Notes: generated by a model not told the origin, from the sequence alone. Positions 39,389 to 48,390 are shown, counted from the first letter of the stretch. The stretch: 64,000 nt of DNA from Pseudomonas putida (GCA_029953615.1 CP124529.1:558001-622000); one strand, 5' to 3'. Numbers and translations are program-made.

Positions 39389-40288
39389 TCAATGCCCCTT
39401 TACCGCCATGGTCCCGGGCCGGAACCACCACCCCTGCTGCATCCCCGCCGCTGCCAGAAGAATCAACGCAACCCCCAGCCACTGCAGCGGCACCAGGCGA
39501 TGCCCGAACGCCACCCAGTCCACCAGAATCGCCGCAATCGGGTAGATGAACGACAGTGCCCCGGTCAACGCCGTGGGCAAGCGCTGGATGGCGCTGTACA
39601 GCAGCACATACATCAAGCCGGTGTGCACCATGCCCAATGTCACCAGGCTGGCCAGCGCCGGCAGTTCACCGGGCAACCCGCCAAGCTTGACCCACGGCGC
39701 CAGCAGCAGCACACCCGTGGCCACCTGGATCAGCGCGATCAGGTGCGGTGGCGTGCCACTCAGGCGTTTGATGATCAACGCCGCGATGGCATACAGGAAG
39801 GCCGCCCCCAGCGCCAGCGCAATGCCCAGCAAATAGTCCTCACCGCCACCCTGCCCCGCGCCATGGGCACTGACGATGGCCAGCATGCCGAGGAACGCCA
39901 CGCTCAGCCAGGTGACCTTGGCCAGGGTGATCTTCTCGCCCAGGAACACTGCCGCCAGCCCAACCAATATGAACGGCTGCACGTTGTACACCGCCGTGCC
40001 GATGGCAATCGACGCCCGCGAGTAGGAGGCGAACAGCAGCACCCAGTTGCCGACAATGGCCACACCGCTGGCAATCGCCAGCAGAAACGCCGTGCGGCTG
40101 ATCACGCCCGGCCGCAGCAAGCCGAAACCTGCGCAAATAGCCAGCAAGGTTACGGCACCGAATACGCAGCGCCAGAACACCACCTCGAGCACCGGCTGGC
40201 CGGACACCAGCACGAACCAGCCGATGGTTCCTGAAATCAGCATGGCGGCGACCATTTCCAGCGAGCCACGACGCAACGAACTATCCAT
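39389..40288 (-). CDS. EamA/DMT-superfamily transporter
   Basis: 299 residues from ATG 40288, preceded by a strong AGGAGGTGTGAG site. Ten membrane segments arranged as two EamA repeats of about 140 residues. Divergent from an Lrp/AsnC regulator with 133 bases between start codons, which suggests amino-acid or metabolite export controlled by that regulator. Substrate unknown. Confidence 0.9.
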   Translation of the reverse strand: MDSSLRRGSLEMVAAMLISGTIGWFVLVSGQPVLEVVFWRCVFGAVTLLAICAGFGLLRPGVISRTAFLLAIASGVAIVGNWVLLFASYSRASIAIGTAVYNVQPFILVGLAAVFLGEKITLAKVTWLSVAFLGMLAIVSAHGAGQGGGEDYLLGIALALGAAFLYAIAALIIKRLSGTPPHLIALIQVATGVLLLAPWVKLGGLPGELPALASLVTLGMVHTGLMYVLLYSAIQRLPTALTGALSFIYPIAAILVDWVAFGHRLVPLQWLGVALILLAAAGMQQGWWFRPGTMAVKGH

Positions 40289-40421
40289 CTCACACCTCCT
40301 GTCGATGATGGCAACAGTATGCAAATGTTTCTGCGAGGCCTTCCAGCGGATATCGAAGGTGGATTTGCCGAACTACCTTTACTATCAAGGCAAATCACAC
40401 GAACGACCTTACGAGGTGACC

Positions 40422-40859
40422 ATGACCGATGCCATCGACCAACTGCTGATCAATGCACTGATGGAGGATTCACGCCGTTCGCTCAAGGCCTTGGCGCAGA
40501 TCAGCGGGCTGTCGGCACCCAGCGTCAGCGAACGCCTGCGCCGGCTGGAGGAACGCGGCGTATTGCGCGGTTACACCGTTGAGGTCGATCCGCGCGCCTT
40601 TGGCTACCAGCTGCAGGCCATCGTGCGCATCCGCCCGCTACCGGGGCAGTTGCAGGAGGTGGAGCGGCAGATCATCGCCATTCCCGAGTTCACCGAGTGC
40701 GACAAGGTTATTGGCGAAGACTGCTTCATTGCCCGCCTGCATGTACGCTCGATGGAGCAACTGGACACCCTGCTCGACCGCCTCTATACGGTGGCCGAGA
40801 CCAATACCGCAATCATCAAGAAGACTCCGGTGAAGCGGCGGTTGCCGCCGATGGACTGA
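40422..40859 (+). CDS. Lrp/AsnC-family transcriptional regulator
   Basis: 145 residues from ATG 40422 (ACGAGGTGACC). N-terminal helix-turn-helix (LLINALMEDSRRSLKALAQISGLSAPSVSERLRRLEERGVLRGY) and a C-terminal RAM effector domain. Likely regulates the divergent DMT transporter. Confidence 0.92.
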   Translation: MTDAIDQLLINALMEDSRRSLKALAQISGLSAPSVSERLRRLEERGVLRGYTVEVDPRAFGYQLQAIVRIRPLPGQLQEVERQIIAIPEFTECDKVIGEDCFIARLHVRSMEQLDTLLDRLYTVAETNTAIIKKTPVKRRLPPMD

Positions 40860-40871
40860 TTTCCTCCTGTT

Positions 40872-40975
40872 CTGGCCTCTTCGCGGGCACGCCCGCTCCC
40901 ACAGGATCTCCACAATCCCCGGACGCAATGCGGTCCCTGTGGGAGCGGGCGTGCCCGCGAAAAGGCCGGCACAGG
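40872..40975. repeat. REP inverted pair
   Basis: Facing subtype A arms just after the Lrp gene; the first part of a 558-base stretch without genes. Confidence 0.87.
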
Positions 40976-40992
40976 GAAAAGTTGACTAATTT

Positions 40993-41002
40993 TTGTACAC
41001 AA
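40993..41002. promoter_or_regulatory. GntR-type operator TTGTACACAA
   Basis: TTGTACACAA, distal box of the NCS1 permease control region. Confidence 0.45.
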
Positions 41003-41082
41003 GAATGTCACCATAAGTGCCGTTTTTGTGTGCACTTACCAGTATCACGCCCCAATACGTTACACACTTCCCACAATTTATT

Positions 41083-41098
41083 CTGACCAACTGATCAA
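41083..41098. promoter_or_regulatory. RutR-like box CTGACCAACTGATCAA
   Basis: Matches 12 of the 14 defined positions of the E. coli RutR site TTGACCAnnTGGTCAA, the closest such match in the window. Confidence 0.5.
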
Positions 41099-41253
41099 CT
41101 AAATCATCTTCGAAAAATATAAACCTGTTCACTTGGTCAACTTATATCTCCTTATTTTCATCAACTTATATTTCAACAAGATAGATTCAAAATGATGGCA
41201 AGCTGAAAGTTGCTTTTCCCTTGGCATGGAACTCGCTTTTGTGTGTTCGTGTT

Positions 41254-41263
41254 TTGTATACAA
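41254..41263. promoter_or_regulatory. GntR-type operator TTGTATACAA
   Basis: Perfect palindrome, 155 bases before the NCS1 permease start codon. Confidence 0.5.
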
Positions 41264-41417
41264 ACCAAGCAAAACATAAATACACAAGAACCCGCGACGC
41301 CGACTCAACATCGGCCGCCGCGCCCCAAACCCTGAGATGCCAACGCTGCACCGACGAGATGGCGAGCCCGTGCGCATGCCCGCTCATCGCAGTCACGTGC
41401 ATCAGGAGCCCGCCGGA

Positions 41418-42951
41418 ATGAGTACCAGCCTCGACCTTGCCCCTGAACTATCCGTCGCCAGCACCCACCCCGCTTCCCCTCTTGCCGGTCACCAGCCGGA
41501 ACTTGCCCTGAGCCCGCGCCTGCACAACCGCGACCTCGCCCCGACACGCGTCGAGGGCCGTCGCTGGGGCGGCTACAGCATCTTCGCGCTATGGACCAAC
41601 GATGTGCACAACATCGCCAACTACTCGTTCGCCATGGGCTTGTTCGCCCTCGGCCTGGGTGGCTGGCAAATCCTGCTGTCGCTGGCCATCGGCGCGGCGC
41701 TGGTGTACTTCTTCATGAACCTGTCCGGCTATATGGGGCAGAAGACTGGCGTGCCGTTCCCGGTGATCAGCCGCATCGCCTTCGGCATCCACGGCGCGCA
41801 GATTCCGGCACTGATCCGCGCGGTCATCGCCATCGCCTGGTTCGGCATCCAGACCTACCTGGCTTCGGTGGTACTGCGTGTGCTGCTTACTGCCGTATGG
41901 CCGCAAATGGCAAGCTACGACCATGACAGCATCCTCGGCCTGTCGAGCCTGGGCTGGGTGTGCTTCGTGTCGATCTGGCTGGTGCAACTGGTGATCCTGG
42001 CCTACGGCATGGAGATGGTGCGCCGCTACGAGGCCTTCGCCGGTCCGGTGATCCTGCTGACCGTCGCCGCCCTGGCAGTGTTCATGTACTTCAAGGCCGA
42101 CGCCCGCATCGCCTGGTCGGTGGCAGAGCCGCTGACCGGTTACGAGATGTGGCGCAACATCTTTGCCGGCGGCGCGCTGTGGCTGGCGATCTACGGCACC
42201 CTGGTGCTGAACTTCTGTGACTTCGCTCGCTCCTCGCCCTGCCGCAAGACCATCCGCGTCGGCAACTTCTGGGGCCTGCCGGTGAACATCCTGGTATTCG
42301 CCATGATCACCGTGGTGCTGTGCGGCGCGCAGTTCCGGATCAACGGCCAGATTATCGACAGCCCGACCCAGATCGTCGCCGCCATCCCCAGCACAGCGTT
42401 CCTGGTACTTGGCTGCCTGGCCTTCCTGATCGTCACGGTGGCAGTGAACATCATGGCCAACTTTGTCGCCCCGGCCTTCGTCCTTAGCAACCTGGCACCA
42501 CCGCCACCTCAACTTCCGCCGCGCCGGGCTGATCAGCGCCACCCTGGCGGTGCTGATCCTGCCGTGGAACCTGTACAACAGCCCGCTGGTAATCGTGTAT
42601 TTCCTGTCCGGCCTGGGTGCCCTGCTCGGCCCGCTGTACGGGGTGATCATGTCCGACTACTGGTTGCTGCGCAAAGGCTGCATCAACGTGCCTCAGCTGT
42701 ACAGCGAAGACCCGGCCGGCGCCTACCACTACACCAAAGGCATCAACCTGCGTGCAGTAGCCGCCTTCGTGCCTGCCGCACTGCTGGCCATCGTCCTGGC
42801 GCTGGTGCCCAACTTCCAGAGCGTGGCGCCATTCTCCTGGCTGATCGGTGCCGGCATCGCCGCCGCCCTGTACCTGCTGATTGCACCACGCCAACGCCAC
42901 TACCACGACGTCAGCGGCGAATGCATCGCCGTTGACCACAGCAGCCATTGA
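41418..42951 (+). pseudogene. NCS1 permease (allantoin/hydantoin/cytosine type), frameshifted
   Basis: Inner-membrane nucleobase-cation symporter. ATG 41418 after CCGGA. NCS1 hallmarks: RRWGGYSIFALWTNDVHNIANYSFAMGL and the SRIAFGIHGAQIPALIRAVIAIAWFGIQTYL core. The frame is lost after VLSNLAP at about 42497-42505. RHLNFRRAGLISATLAVLILPWNLYNSP and the rest continue one frame later to a stop at 42949-42951. One extra C in ACCACCGCC explains it, and the corrected length is about 510 residues. The control region and the racemase downstream suggest allantoin or hydantoin uptake; the substrate is inferred. Confidence 0.87.
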
Positions 42952-42967
42952 TCAGGGAGGACTGCCC

Positions 42968-43696
42968 ATGCGTATTCTGATCGCCAACGTCAACACCACC
43001 GAAGCCATCACCGAGGCCATTGCCGAACAGGCCCGTGCGGTGGCCGGGCCCGGCACTGAAATCATCGGCCTCACCCCATGGTTCGGTGCCGAGTCGGTGG
43101 AAGGCAACTTCGAAAGTTACCTGGCCGCCATCGCGGTGATGGACCGGGTGCTGGCCTACGAAGGCCCCTACGACGCCGTGATCCAGGCGGGTTACGGCGA
43201 ACACGGCCGCGAAGGCCTGCAGGAACTGCTGAACGTGCCGGTGGTGGACATCACCGATGCTGCCGCCAGCACGGCGATGTACCTGGGCCATGCCTACTCG
43301 GTGGTGACCACTCTGGATCGCACCGTGCCGCTGATCGAAGACCGCCTGAAGCTTTCCGGCCTGTATGACCGCTGCGCATCGGTGCGGGCCAGCGGGCTGG
43401 CAGTGCTGGAGCTGGAAGCCGATCCGCAGCGGGCCGTGGAGGCGATTGTCGAGCAGGCAGAACGCGCCGTGCATGACGACAAGGCCGAGGTGATCTGCCT
43501 GGGTTGCGGCGGCATGGCCGGTCTGGACGAGCAGATCCGCCAGCGCACCGGCGTGCCGGTGGTGGATGGTGTGAGCGCGGCGGTAACCATTGCAGAATCG
43601 CTGGTACGCATGGGCTTGAGTACCTCCAAGGTACGTACCTATGCCACGCCACGGGTGAAGAAAGTGGTGGGCTGGCCGATGCGCTTCGGCCGTTGA
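42968..43696 (+). CDS. Asp/Glu/hydantoin racemase (allantoin racemase-like)
   Basis: 242 residues from ATG 42968 after AGGGAGGA, 16 bases after the permease. Two-cysteine racemase fold: the first segment is ILIANVNTTEAIT. The expected first cysteine region is DAVIQAGYGEHG, where alanine/glycine stand in place of the usual cysteine. The second is EVICLGCGGMAG. HpxA-type allantoin racemases have this family fold and would supply the (S)-allantoin that PuuE needs. Whether this one acts on allantoin or on hydantoins cannot be settled from sequence. Confidence 0.85.
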   Translation: MRILIANVNTTEAITEAIAEQARAVAGPGTEIIGLTPWFGAESVEGNFESYLAAIAVMDRVLAYEGPYDAVIQAGYGEHGREGLQELLNVPVVDITDAAASTAMYLGHAYSVVTTLDRTVPLIEDRLKLSGLYDRCASVRASGLAVLELEADPQRAVEAIVEQAERAVHDDKAEVICLGCGGMAGLDEQIRQRTGVPVVDGVSAAVTIAESLVRMGLSTSKVRTYATPRVKKVVGWPMRFGR

Positions 43697-43710
43697 CCCT
43701 TGGGTTGACC

Positions 43711-43814
43711 GTACCGGCCTCTTCGCGGGCTTGCCCGCTCCCACAGGGTCCCACTGCCTTCAGGGCCATGCAGTACCTGTGGGAGCGGGCAAGCCTGCGA
43801 AGAGGCCGGTACAG
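43711..43814. repeat. REP inverted pair
   Basis: Facing subtype A arms between the convergent racemase and phosphatase genes; one arm has a C-to-T change (AAGCCTGCGAAG). Confidence 0.87.
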
Positions 43815-43833
43815 GAAAACCCTCACTAGCGGA

Positions 43834-44496
43834 TCAGGTCGGGCAGCTATGTGCACCATCATTCAAGCCCTGGCGCACGTTGCGGCTTAGCAGGCTGGCC
43901 TTGCCGTCGTGCCAGGTCAGGGTGAGGACGTAGAGGGTGTCGAAGTCGTCGCCGTTCCAGTCCTCGGTGATCACCCGCTCTTCACCCAGGGCCTTGCCAG
44001 CCACGGCATTGATCAGGTCGGGGAGGTAGCCATGCGACCAGGCGGTGTACACGGTCGCGTTACGGTACTTGTCGCGCAGCAGCTCTTCGGCCAGCGCGTC
44101 GGTGTCGTTGGCGCCGTAGTCAATGTTGACTGGCAGGCCCAGGCGAATGGCGCTGGGGCTGATGGTCATCAGCGGGCGAATGTAGCTGTAGCTTTCGTCC
44201 TTGCTGCCTTCCTCGACATGCCGTGAAGGGTTGGCAGCGAACACGTAATCGGCCTTTCCAAAGCGCTCGGGCAGCACGGTAGCCAGGTCCAGCGCCCGGT
44301 TGAGGCCCTGGCAGTTCAATTGACCCAGCCCCTCGCCCGGCTTCTCGGCGTGGCGCAGGAACACCAGGGTCTGGGTGCCATCCACCGGTTGCGCCCGGCT
44401 TTCGACAGCCTCCAACGCCAGCGGTACGGCAACGGCAGTCAGCACCAGGCTCAGCAACCAGTGACGACGACGGCGGAAGAATGTTGGCAACTTCAT
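43834..44496 (-). CDS. Membrane-anchored histidine phosphatase-like protein
   Basis: 220 residues from ATG 44496. An arginine-rich start and one membrane segment (RRRRHWLLSLVLTAVAVPLALEAV) act as anchor or signal. The catalytic RHG-type motif is altered to LVFLRHAEKPGEGLGQLNCQG, with the arginine and histidine kept. The second histidine lies in TVYTAWSHGYLPDLI. Phosphatase or related periplasmic function; substrate unknown. Confidence 0.8.
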   Translation of the reverse strand: MKLPTFFRRRRHWLLSLVLTAVAVPLALEAVESRAQPVDGTQTLVFLRHAEKPGEGLGQLNCQGLNRALDLATVLPERFGKADYVFAANPSRHVEEGSKDESYSYIRPLMTISPSAIRLGLPVNIDYGANDTDALAEELLRDKYRNATVYTAWSHGYLPDLINAVAGKALGEERVITEDWNGDDFDTLYVLTLTWHDGKASLLSRNVRQGLNDGAHSCPT

Positions 44497-44732
44497 CAGG
44501 ACAGGCTCGAGTGGCAGAAAATCGGGTTGACCCGCCACATCCCCCGCCGATAGCACCGCGGGGCATCCTTGTAGTGAATGCCGTCCTTGGCAACGAGTGA
44601 GGGTGAGAGTGCCCTGAACCCGTTTGGTTCCTTCCTGGAGGTGGATGCCGTTCCCTAGGCAAGGCTTACGTTAGAGGATGGGTGTTGCCGAATTGTGTAA
44701 CGTGCAAGAACCTCGCGTTGCAATACGGCTCC
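44497..44732. other. Intergenic leader with hairpins, no gene seen
   Basis: Between the histidine phosphatase and FKBP genes, both on the minus strand. Contains CCCCGC-N10-GCGGGG (44542-44563) and GAACC-CGTTT-GGTTC (about 44617-44631). On the minus strand it also has two copies of ACGGCATYCAC about 70 bases apart. It could be a structured 5' leader; no known RNA family was recognised. Confidence 0.3.
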
Positions 44733-45071
44733 TCAATCATCGCGCGTCAGCACTTCCAGCAATTCGATCTCGAAGGTCAAATCCGAACCGGGCGGAATCG
44801 CCCCCACGCTGCGCTCGCCGTAGCCAAGGTGCGCCGGTACCAGCAGCTTGCGCTTGCCGCCTACGCGCATCCCCATCAGGCCTTGATCCCAGCCCTTGAT
44901 CACCCGGCCGGTGCCGATCACGCACTGGAACGGTTTGCCGCGCGACCAGGACGAATCGAACTCGCTGCCGTCGGCCAGCCAGCCGGTGTACTGGGTGGTG
45001 ATCAGGGCACCTTTGACGGCGGCTTTGCCATCCCCCTCCACAAGGTCGATGATCTGCAGTTCCTGGCTCAC
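44733..45071 (-). CDS. FKBP-type peptidyl-prolyl isomerase
   Basis: 112 residues, single FKBP domain without signal peptide: VEGDGKAAVKG, TTQYTGWLADGSEFDSSWSRGKPF, VIKGWDQGLMGMRVGGKRKLLVPAHLGYGERSVGAIPPGSDLTFEIELL. Cytoplasmic cis-trans prolyl isomerase. Preceded on the same strand by the GFA-family gene. Confidence 0.94.
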   Translation of the reverse strand: MSQELQIIDLVEGDGKAAVKGALITTQYTGWLADGSEFDSSWSRGKPFQCVIGTGRVIKGWDQGLMGMRVGGKRKLLVPAHLGYGERSVGAIPPGSDLTFEIELLEVLTRDD

Positions 45072-45144
45072 GGGGCATCCTCCAATACTGGAAACAAAGC
45101 CGCCCTTTTCTCAGGTATGCAACGGTTTGGCAAGTTCGGTTTGA

Positions 45145-45553
45145 TCAGCCGAGCTGCTCGAAAGCTTCCTGGCCGGTCAGTTCCTTGGTCTGGTTGGCGA
45201 AGCAGTACCAGGCGGGTTTCTCTTCGACGAAAATCTGCAGGTCGAAATCCCACTCCTGGTCGCCGTCGAGCAGGCCGACCGGCACGGCGTGGAAGTCATT
45301 GGCCTTGAGCCGGTAGTACAGGTGCGTGCCGCACTGGCCGCAGAAACCGCGCTGGGCCCAGTCGGAAGACTCATACACGCTGGGCGCGCGCCCTTCGATC
45401 ACCGGTGGCTGGCTGCAGTGCACCACCAACAGTGGGCCACCGGTCCACTTGCGGCACATGCTGCAGTGGCAGGCGCTGATATGGGTGTTGTCGACGATGA
45501 CCCTTGAGCCGGGTGGCGCCGCACAGGCAGGTGCCGTGTTTTTCCAGGGCCAT
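45145..45553 (-). pseudogene. GFA (CENP-V-like) family zinc protein, frameshifted
   Basis: Small zinc-binding protein of the glutathione-dependent formaldehyde-activating family. ATG 45553 gives MALEKHGTCLCGATRLK with the first C-x-C pair. In the next frame the protein goes on as VIVDNTHISACHCSMCRKWTGGPLLVVH and GFCGQCGTHLYYRLK, the remaining zinc cysteines. One extra base in the CCC at 45501-45503 (plus strand) explains the shift; corrected length is about 135 residues. True substrate unknown. Confidence 0.85.
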
Positions 45554-45622
45554 GGCTGGCTCCTTCAGCAAGGGATGGGCAGACCAGTATAGTTGCGCTC
45601 CTACAGCGCATCGCGTGGGCTT

Positions 45623-46411
45623 CTAGATGTAAATGGTACCGCGCATGTACAGCGCCGCCCGACCACTGATGATCACCCGGCCGTTACCCGGCACTTCGCA
45701 CCGCAGCTGCCCTTTGCGCACCCCACCCTGCTCGCAGCTCAGCGCGTCCTTGCCCAGGCGCTCGGCCCATATAGGCGCCAGCGAAGTGTGCGCCGAGCCG
45801 GTCACCGGGTCTTCGTTCACACCGACCCGCGGGCCAAACCAGCGAGTGACGAAATCAAAACCACGGCCTGCTGCGGTAACGGCGATACCGCGCACATCGA
45901 AAGCCGACAGCGCAACAAAATCCGGCTTCAGGGTGTCAAGCGACAGGGCGTCATCGATCACCACCACATAGTCGTCACTGCGGTACAACGCCTGTGCCTG
46001 ACCAAGGCCCAGCGCCTGCAGCAGGCCCTGCGGAATGTCCACGGCGACCGGCTGTTTGGCCGGGAAGTCCATGGCCAGCAGCCCGTCGGCATTGCGGCTG
46101 ACACGCAGCTCGCCACTGCGGGTATTGAAGCGCAGCACCTGCGCCTGCTCGCCCAGTTGCTCGAACAGCACATAGGCCGAGGCCAGGGTGGCATGGCCGC
46201 ACAGGTCGACTTCCACGGTCGGGGTGAACCAGCGCAGGTCGAAGGTTTCGCCGTTGCGCACGAAGTAGGCGGTTTCCGACAGGTTGTTTTCTTCAGCGAT
46301 ACGCTGCAGCACATCGTCCGGCAGCCAGCTTTGCAGCGGGATCACTGCCGCCGGGTTGCCCCCGAACGGTTCGGCGGAAAACGCATCGACCTGGAAGATT
46401 TCAAGTTGCAT
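45623..46411 (-). CDS. PhzF-family isomerase/epimerase
   Basis: 262 residues from ATG 46411 (MQLEIFQVDAFSAEPFGGNPAAV, the normal family start). Diaminopimelate-epimerase-like fold. The catalytic glutamate is in EENNLSETAYFV. Other features: the GHATLASAYVLF motif and VNEDPVTGSAHTSLAP near the C terminus. Function outside phenazine synthesis is unassigned in most family members. Directly downstream of a hydroxyacid dehydrogenase gene. Confidence 0.92.
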   Translation of the reverse strand: MQLEIFQVDAFSAEPFGGNPAAVIPLQSWLPDDVLQRIAEENNLSETAYFVRNGETFDLRWFTPTVEVDLCGHATLASAYVLFEQLGEQAQVLRFNTRSGELRVSRNADGLLAMDFPAKQPVAVDIPQGLLQALGLGQAQALYRSDDYVVVIDDALSLDTLKPDFVALSAFDVRGIAVTAAGRGFDFVTRWFGPRVGVNEDPVTGSAHTSLAPIWAERLGKDALSCEQGGVRKGQLRCEVPGNGRVIISGRAALYMRGTIYI

Positions 46412-46461
46412 GCACACACTCCTTATTGCCCGACCGCTGCCAGGCAGATGGATAAAAAGGG

Positions 46462-47401
46462 TTACTGGCGTACCGGGGTCAACACGGCTTCGCCGGCAAA
46501 GAACGCCTGCAGGTTGCGCAACACCAAGGTTACCGTGTCGCGTGCCGCCTCCGGCGACTGGCCAGCCACGTGGGGGGTGAGGACGGTGTTGCCAAGGGCC
46601 TTGAGGGCATCGGGCACAGCTGGCTCGTCGTCGAACACATCCAGTGCCGCACCCGCCAGCTGGCCATGCTGCAGCGCGGCCACCAGGGCCTGGGTGTCGA
46701 CCACGCTGGCACGGGCGATATTCACCAGGTAGCCCTCGGGCCCCAAGGCCTTGAGCACCTGTGCATCGACCAGGTGGTGGGTGTTGGCACCGCCGGGGGT
46801 GGCCACCACCAGGATGTCGACGGCTTCGGCCAGGTGCAGCGGGCTGTCGTACCAGGTGTAGGGCACGTCCTGGCGCGGCGCGCGGCTGTGGTAGCTGACG
46901 GGCATGTCGAAGCCCAGGTGGGCGCGCTTGGCGATCGCCAGGCCTACGGCGCCGAGGCCGAGAATGCCCAGGCGCTTGCCACTGACGGAAGCGCTGATAA
47001 TCCCGGTTCCATTCGCCACGCCGGGTGCTGGCATCGGCACGGGGAACGTCGCGCAGCAGCGCCAGCAGCAGGGCAAGGGTGTGGTCGGCGACCGCAGCGG
47101 CATTGGCCCCGGCGCCGTTGGTGACGGTGATGCCGCGGGCGGAAGCGGCGGTCAGGTCGACTTGCTCGTAGCCAGCGCCGATCACGCAGATGATCTGCAA
47201 GTTGGGCAATGCGTCGATTTCGGCTGCAGTCAGGCCCAATGGGCCACGGGTGAGCACGGCGTCGATTTCCTGGGAATGGCGCAGAATGGCATCTGCCCGC
47301 TGTTGCGGCGAGGGGGCACGGATCAGGCGGTAGCCGGCCTGCTCCAGTATGGGCAGGTAATCATCGACGGTTTCCACCAGTACCAGGACTGTCTTGTGCA
47401 T
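46462..47401 (-). pseudogene. D-2-hydroxyacid dehydrogenase, frameshifted
   Basis: NAD(P)-dependent 2-ketoacid reductase. ATG 47401; N-terminal part MHKTVLVLVETVDDYLPIL to ADASTRRGEWNR. The rest is in the next frame: VSGKRLGILGLGAVGLAIAKRA (Rossmann motif), LVNIARASVVD with the catalytic arginine, DVFDDEPAVP with the glutamate, and TPHVAGQS with the histidine. One extra base in CCC at 47002-47004 causes the break. In the first frame translation would run on into phzF and produce a false fusion. Corrected length is about 312 residues; substrate probably glyoxylate/hydroxypyruvate-like, by family. Confidence 0.88.
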
Positions 47402-47501
47402 GCCACCTCCTTTTTTGAAGGGGCATTATGCGGAATCAGTAGCCAATACAGTCAATCGAAATAACGAGGCAAAACTGTACTGTACCGCTCCCCGCGAACC
47501 C

Positions 47502-47535
47502 GCTCAAGCTCAAGCTCAAGCTCAAGCTCAAGCTC
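47502..47535. repeat. Hexamer tandem repeat GCTCAA x5
   Basis: Five exact GCTCAA units plus GCTC, directly followed by the CTTGAT tract. Confidence 0.95.
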
Positions 47536-47576
47536 TTGATCTTGATCTTGATCTTGATCTTGATCTTGATCTTGAT
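47535..47576. repeat. Hexamer tandem repeat CTTGAT x7
   Basis: Seven exact CTTGAT units. Its first base overlaps the end of the GCTCAA tract. Confidence 0.95.
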
Positions 47577-47580
47577 CTTC

Positions 47581-47805
47581 GCGACTTCAGGAGGCCGAGC
47601 AGAGGTCTTGCGGAGGGAGGTGACGGGCATGGATGCCCGTCAAGCGCTGAGGCCCCATGGATGGGGCCTGCAGCGCGTACTCCCGGGAGCAAGACCGGCG
47701 CGAGGGAACCCCGGAGCGCAGCGTAGGGGCCGGATGATGGGAGCGCAGCGTTTTTTGGTTACTTTTTGCCGCGTTTGGCAAAAAGTGACTCGCCGTAAGG
47801 GCGAA
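47581..47805. repeat. Left arm of a long imperfect inverted repeat
   Basis: About 225 bases from GCGACTTCAGGAGGCCGAGC to CGCCGTAAGGGCG, matched in inverted orientation at 48051-48272 with roughly 85-90% identity by eye. Contains hairpins GACGGGCAT-GG-ATGCCCGTC and GGCCCCAT-GG-ATGGGGCC. Confidence 0.9.
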
Positions 47806-47866
47806 AAGGTGAGTGTGCGTCGCCATCGTAAATGGACTATGCGCGATATCAAGACCAGTACTTTTC

Positions 47867-47985
47867 CGCTCTTCGCTCTTCGCTCTTCGCTTTTCGCTTT
47901 TCGCTTTTCGCTTTTCGCTTTTCGCTTTTCGCTTTTCGCTTTTCGCTTTTCGCTTTTCGCTTTTCGCTTTTCGCTTTTCGCTTTT
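47867..47985. repeat. Heptamer tandem repeat CGCTTTT x17
   Basis: Three CGCTCTT units followed by fourteen CGCTTTT units, uninterrupted, lying between the two inverted arms. Confidence 0.95.
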
Positions 47986-48050
47986 CGCTCTCAAGCGTGG
48001 GCATCAACAACAAGGTCAACATTCATTTTCAAAGGTGGCGCTTATTCACC

Positions 48051-48272
48051 TTTCCGCCCTTACGGCGGGTCCCTTTTTGTCGTGGCAAAAAGGAACCAAA
48101 AACCGTCGGCTCCCATCATCCGGCCCCTGCGCTGCGCTCCGGGGTTCCCTCGCTACGGGCCTGCTCCCGGGAGTACGCGCTGCAGGCCCCATCCATGGGG
48201 CCTCAGCGCTTGACGGGCATCCATGCCCGTCACCTCCCTCCGCAGTCCCTTCGCTCGGCCTCCTGAAGTCGC
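48051..48272. repeat. Right arm of the long imperfect inverted repeat
   Basis: Inverted copy of 47581-47805 including both small hairpins. It ends with CTCCTGAAGTCGC, the complement of the left arm start. Confidence 0.9.
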
Positions 48273-48302
48273 AATCTGCGGCGCCTGAAATATCGCGCGC
48301 TT

Positions 48303-48382
<80 letters not shown>

Positions 48383-48390
48383 GTTTGCAA

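Larger units (their letters stand above)
40976..41417 (+). promoter_or_regulatory. AT-rich control region of the NCS1 permease gene
   Basis: No gene is seen here. The sequence is far more AT-rich than its surroundings and contains several operator-like boxes: TTGTACACAA (40993-41002), CTGACCAACTGATCAA (41083-41098), a half-matching CTGTTCACTTGGTCAA (41125-41140), and TTGTATACAA (41254-41263). Both motif types are those found before the purine genes. Confidence 0.55.

Noticed and set aside
44542..44680. SRP 4.5S or another known small RNA gene
   Set aside because: Hairpins are present, but the conserved SRP RNA loop sequences are absent and no family was recognised.
45623..47401. A 592-residue fusion of hydroxyacid dehydrogenase and PhzF
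   Set aside because: The middle third is out-of-frame sequence of the dehydrogenase (R-, P-, G-rich, no homology). The fusion is created by the one-base insertion at 47002-47004.
47867..47985. CRISPR-like array
   Set aside because: Direct 7-base tandem units without spacers, and no cas genes nearby.
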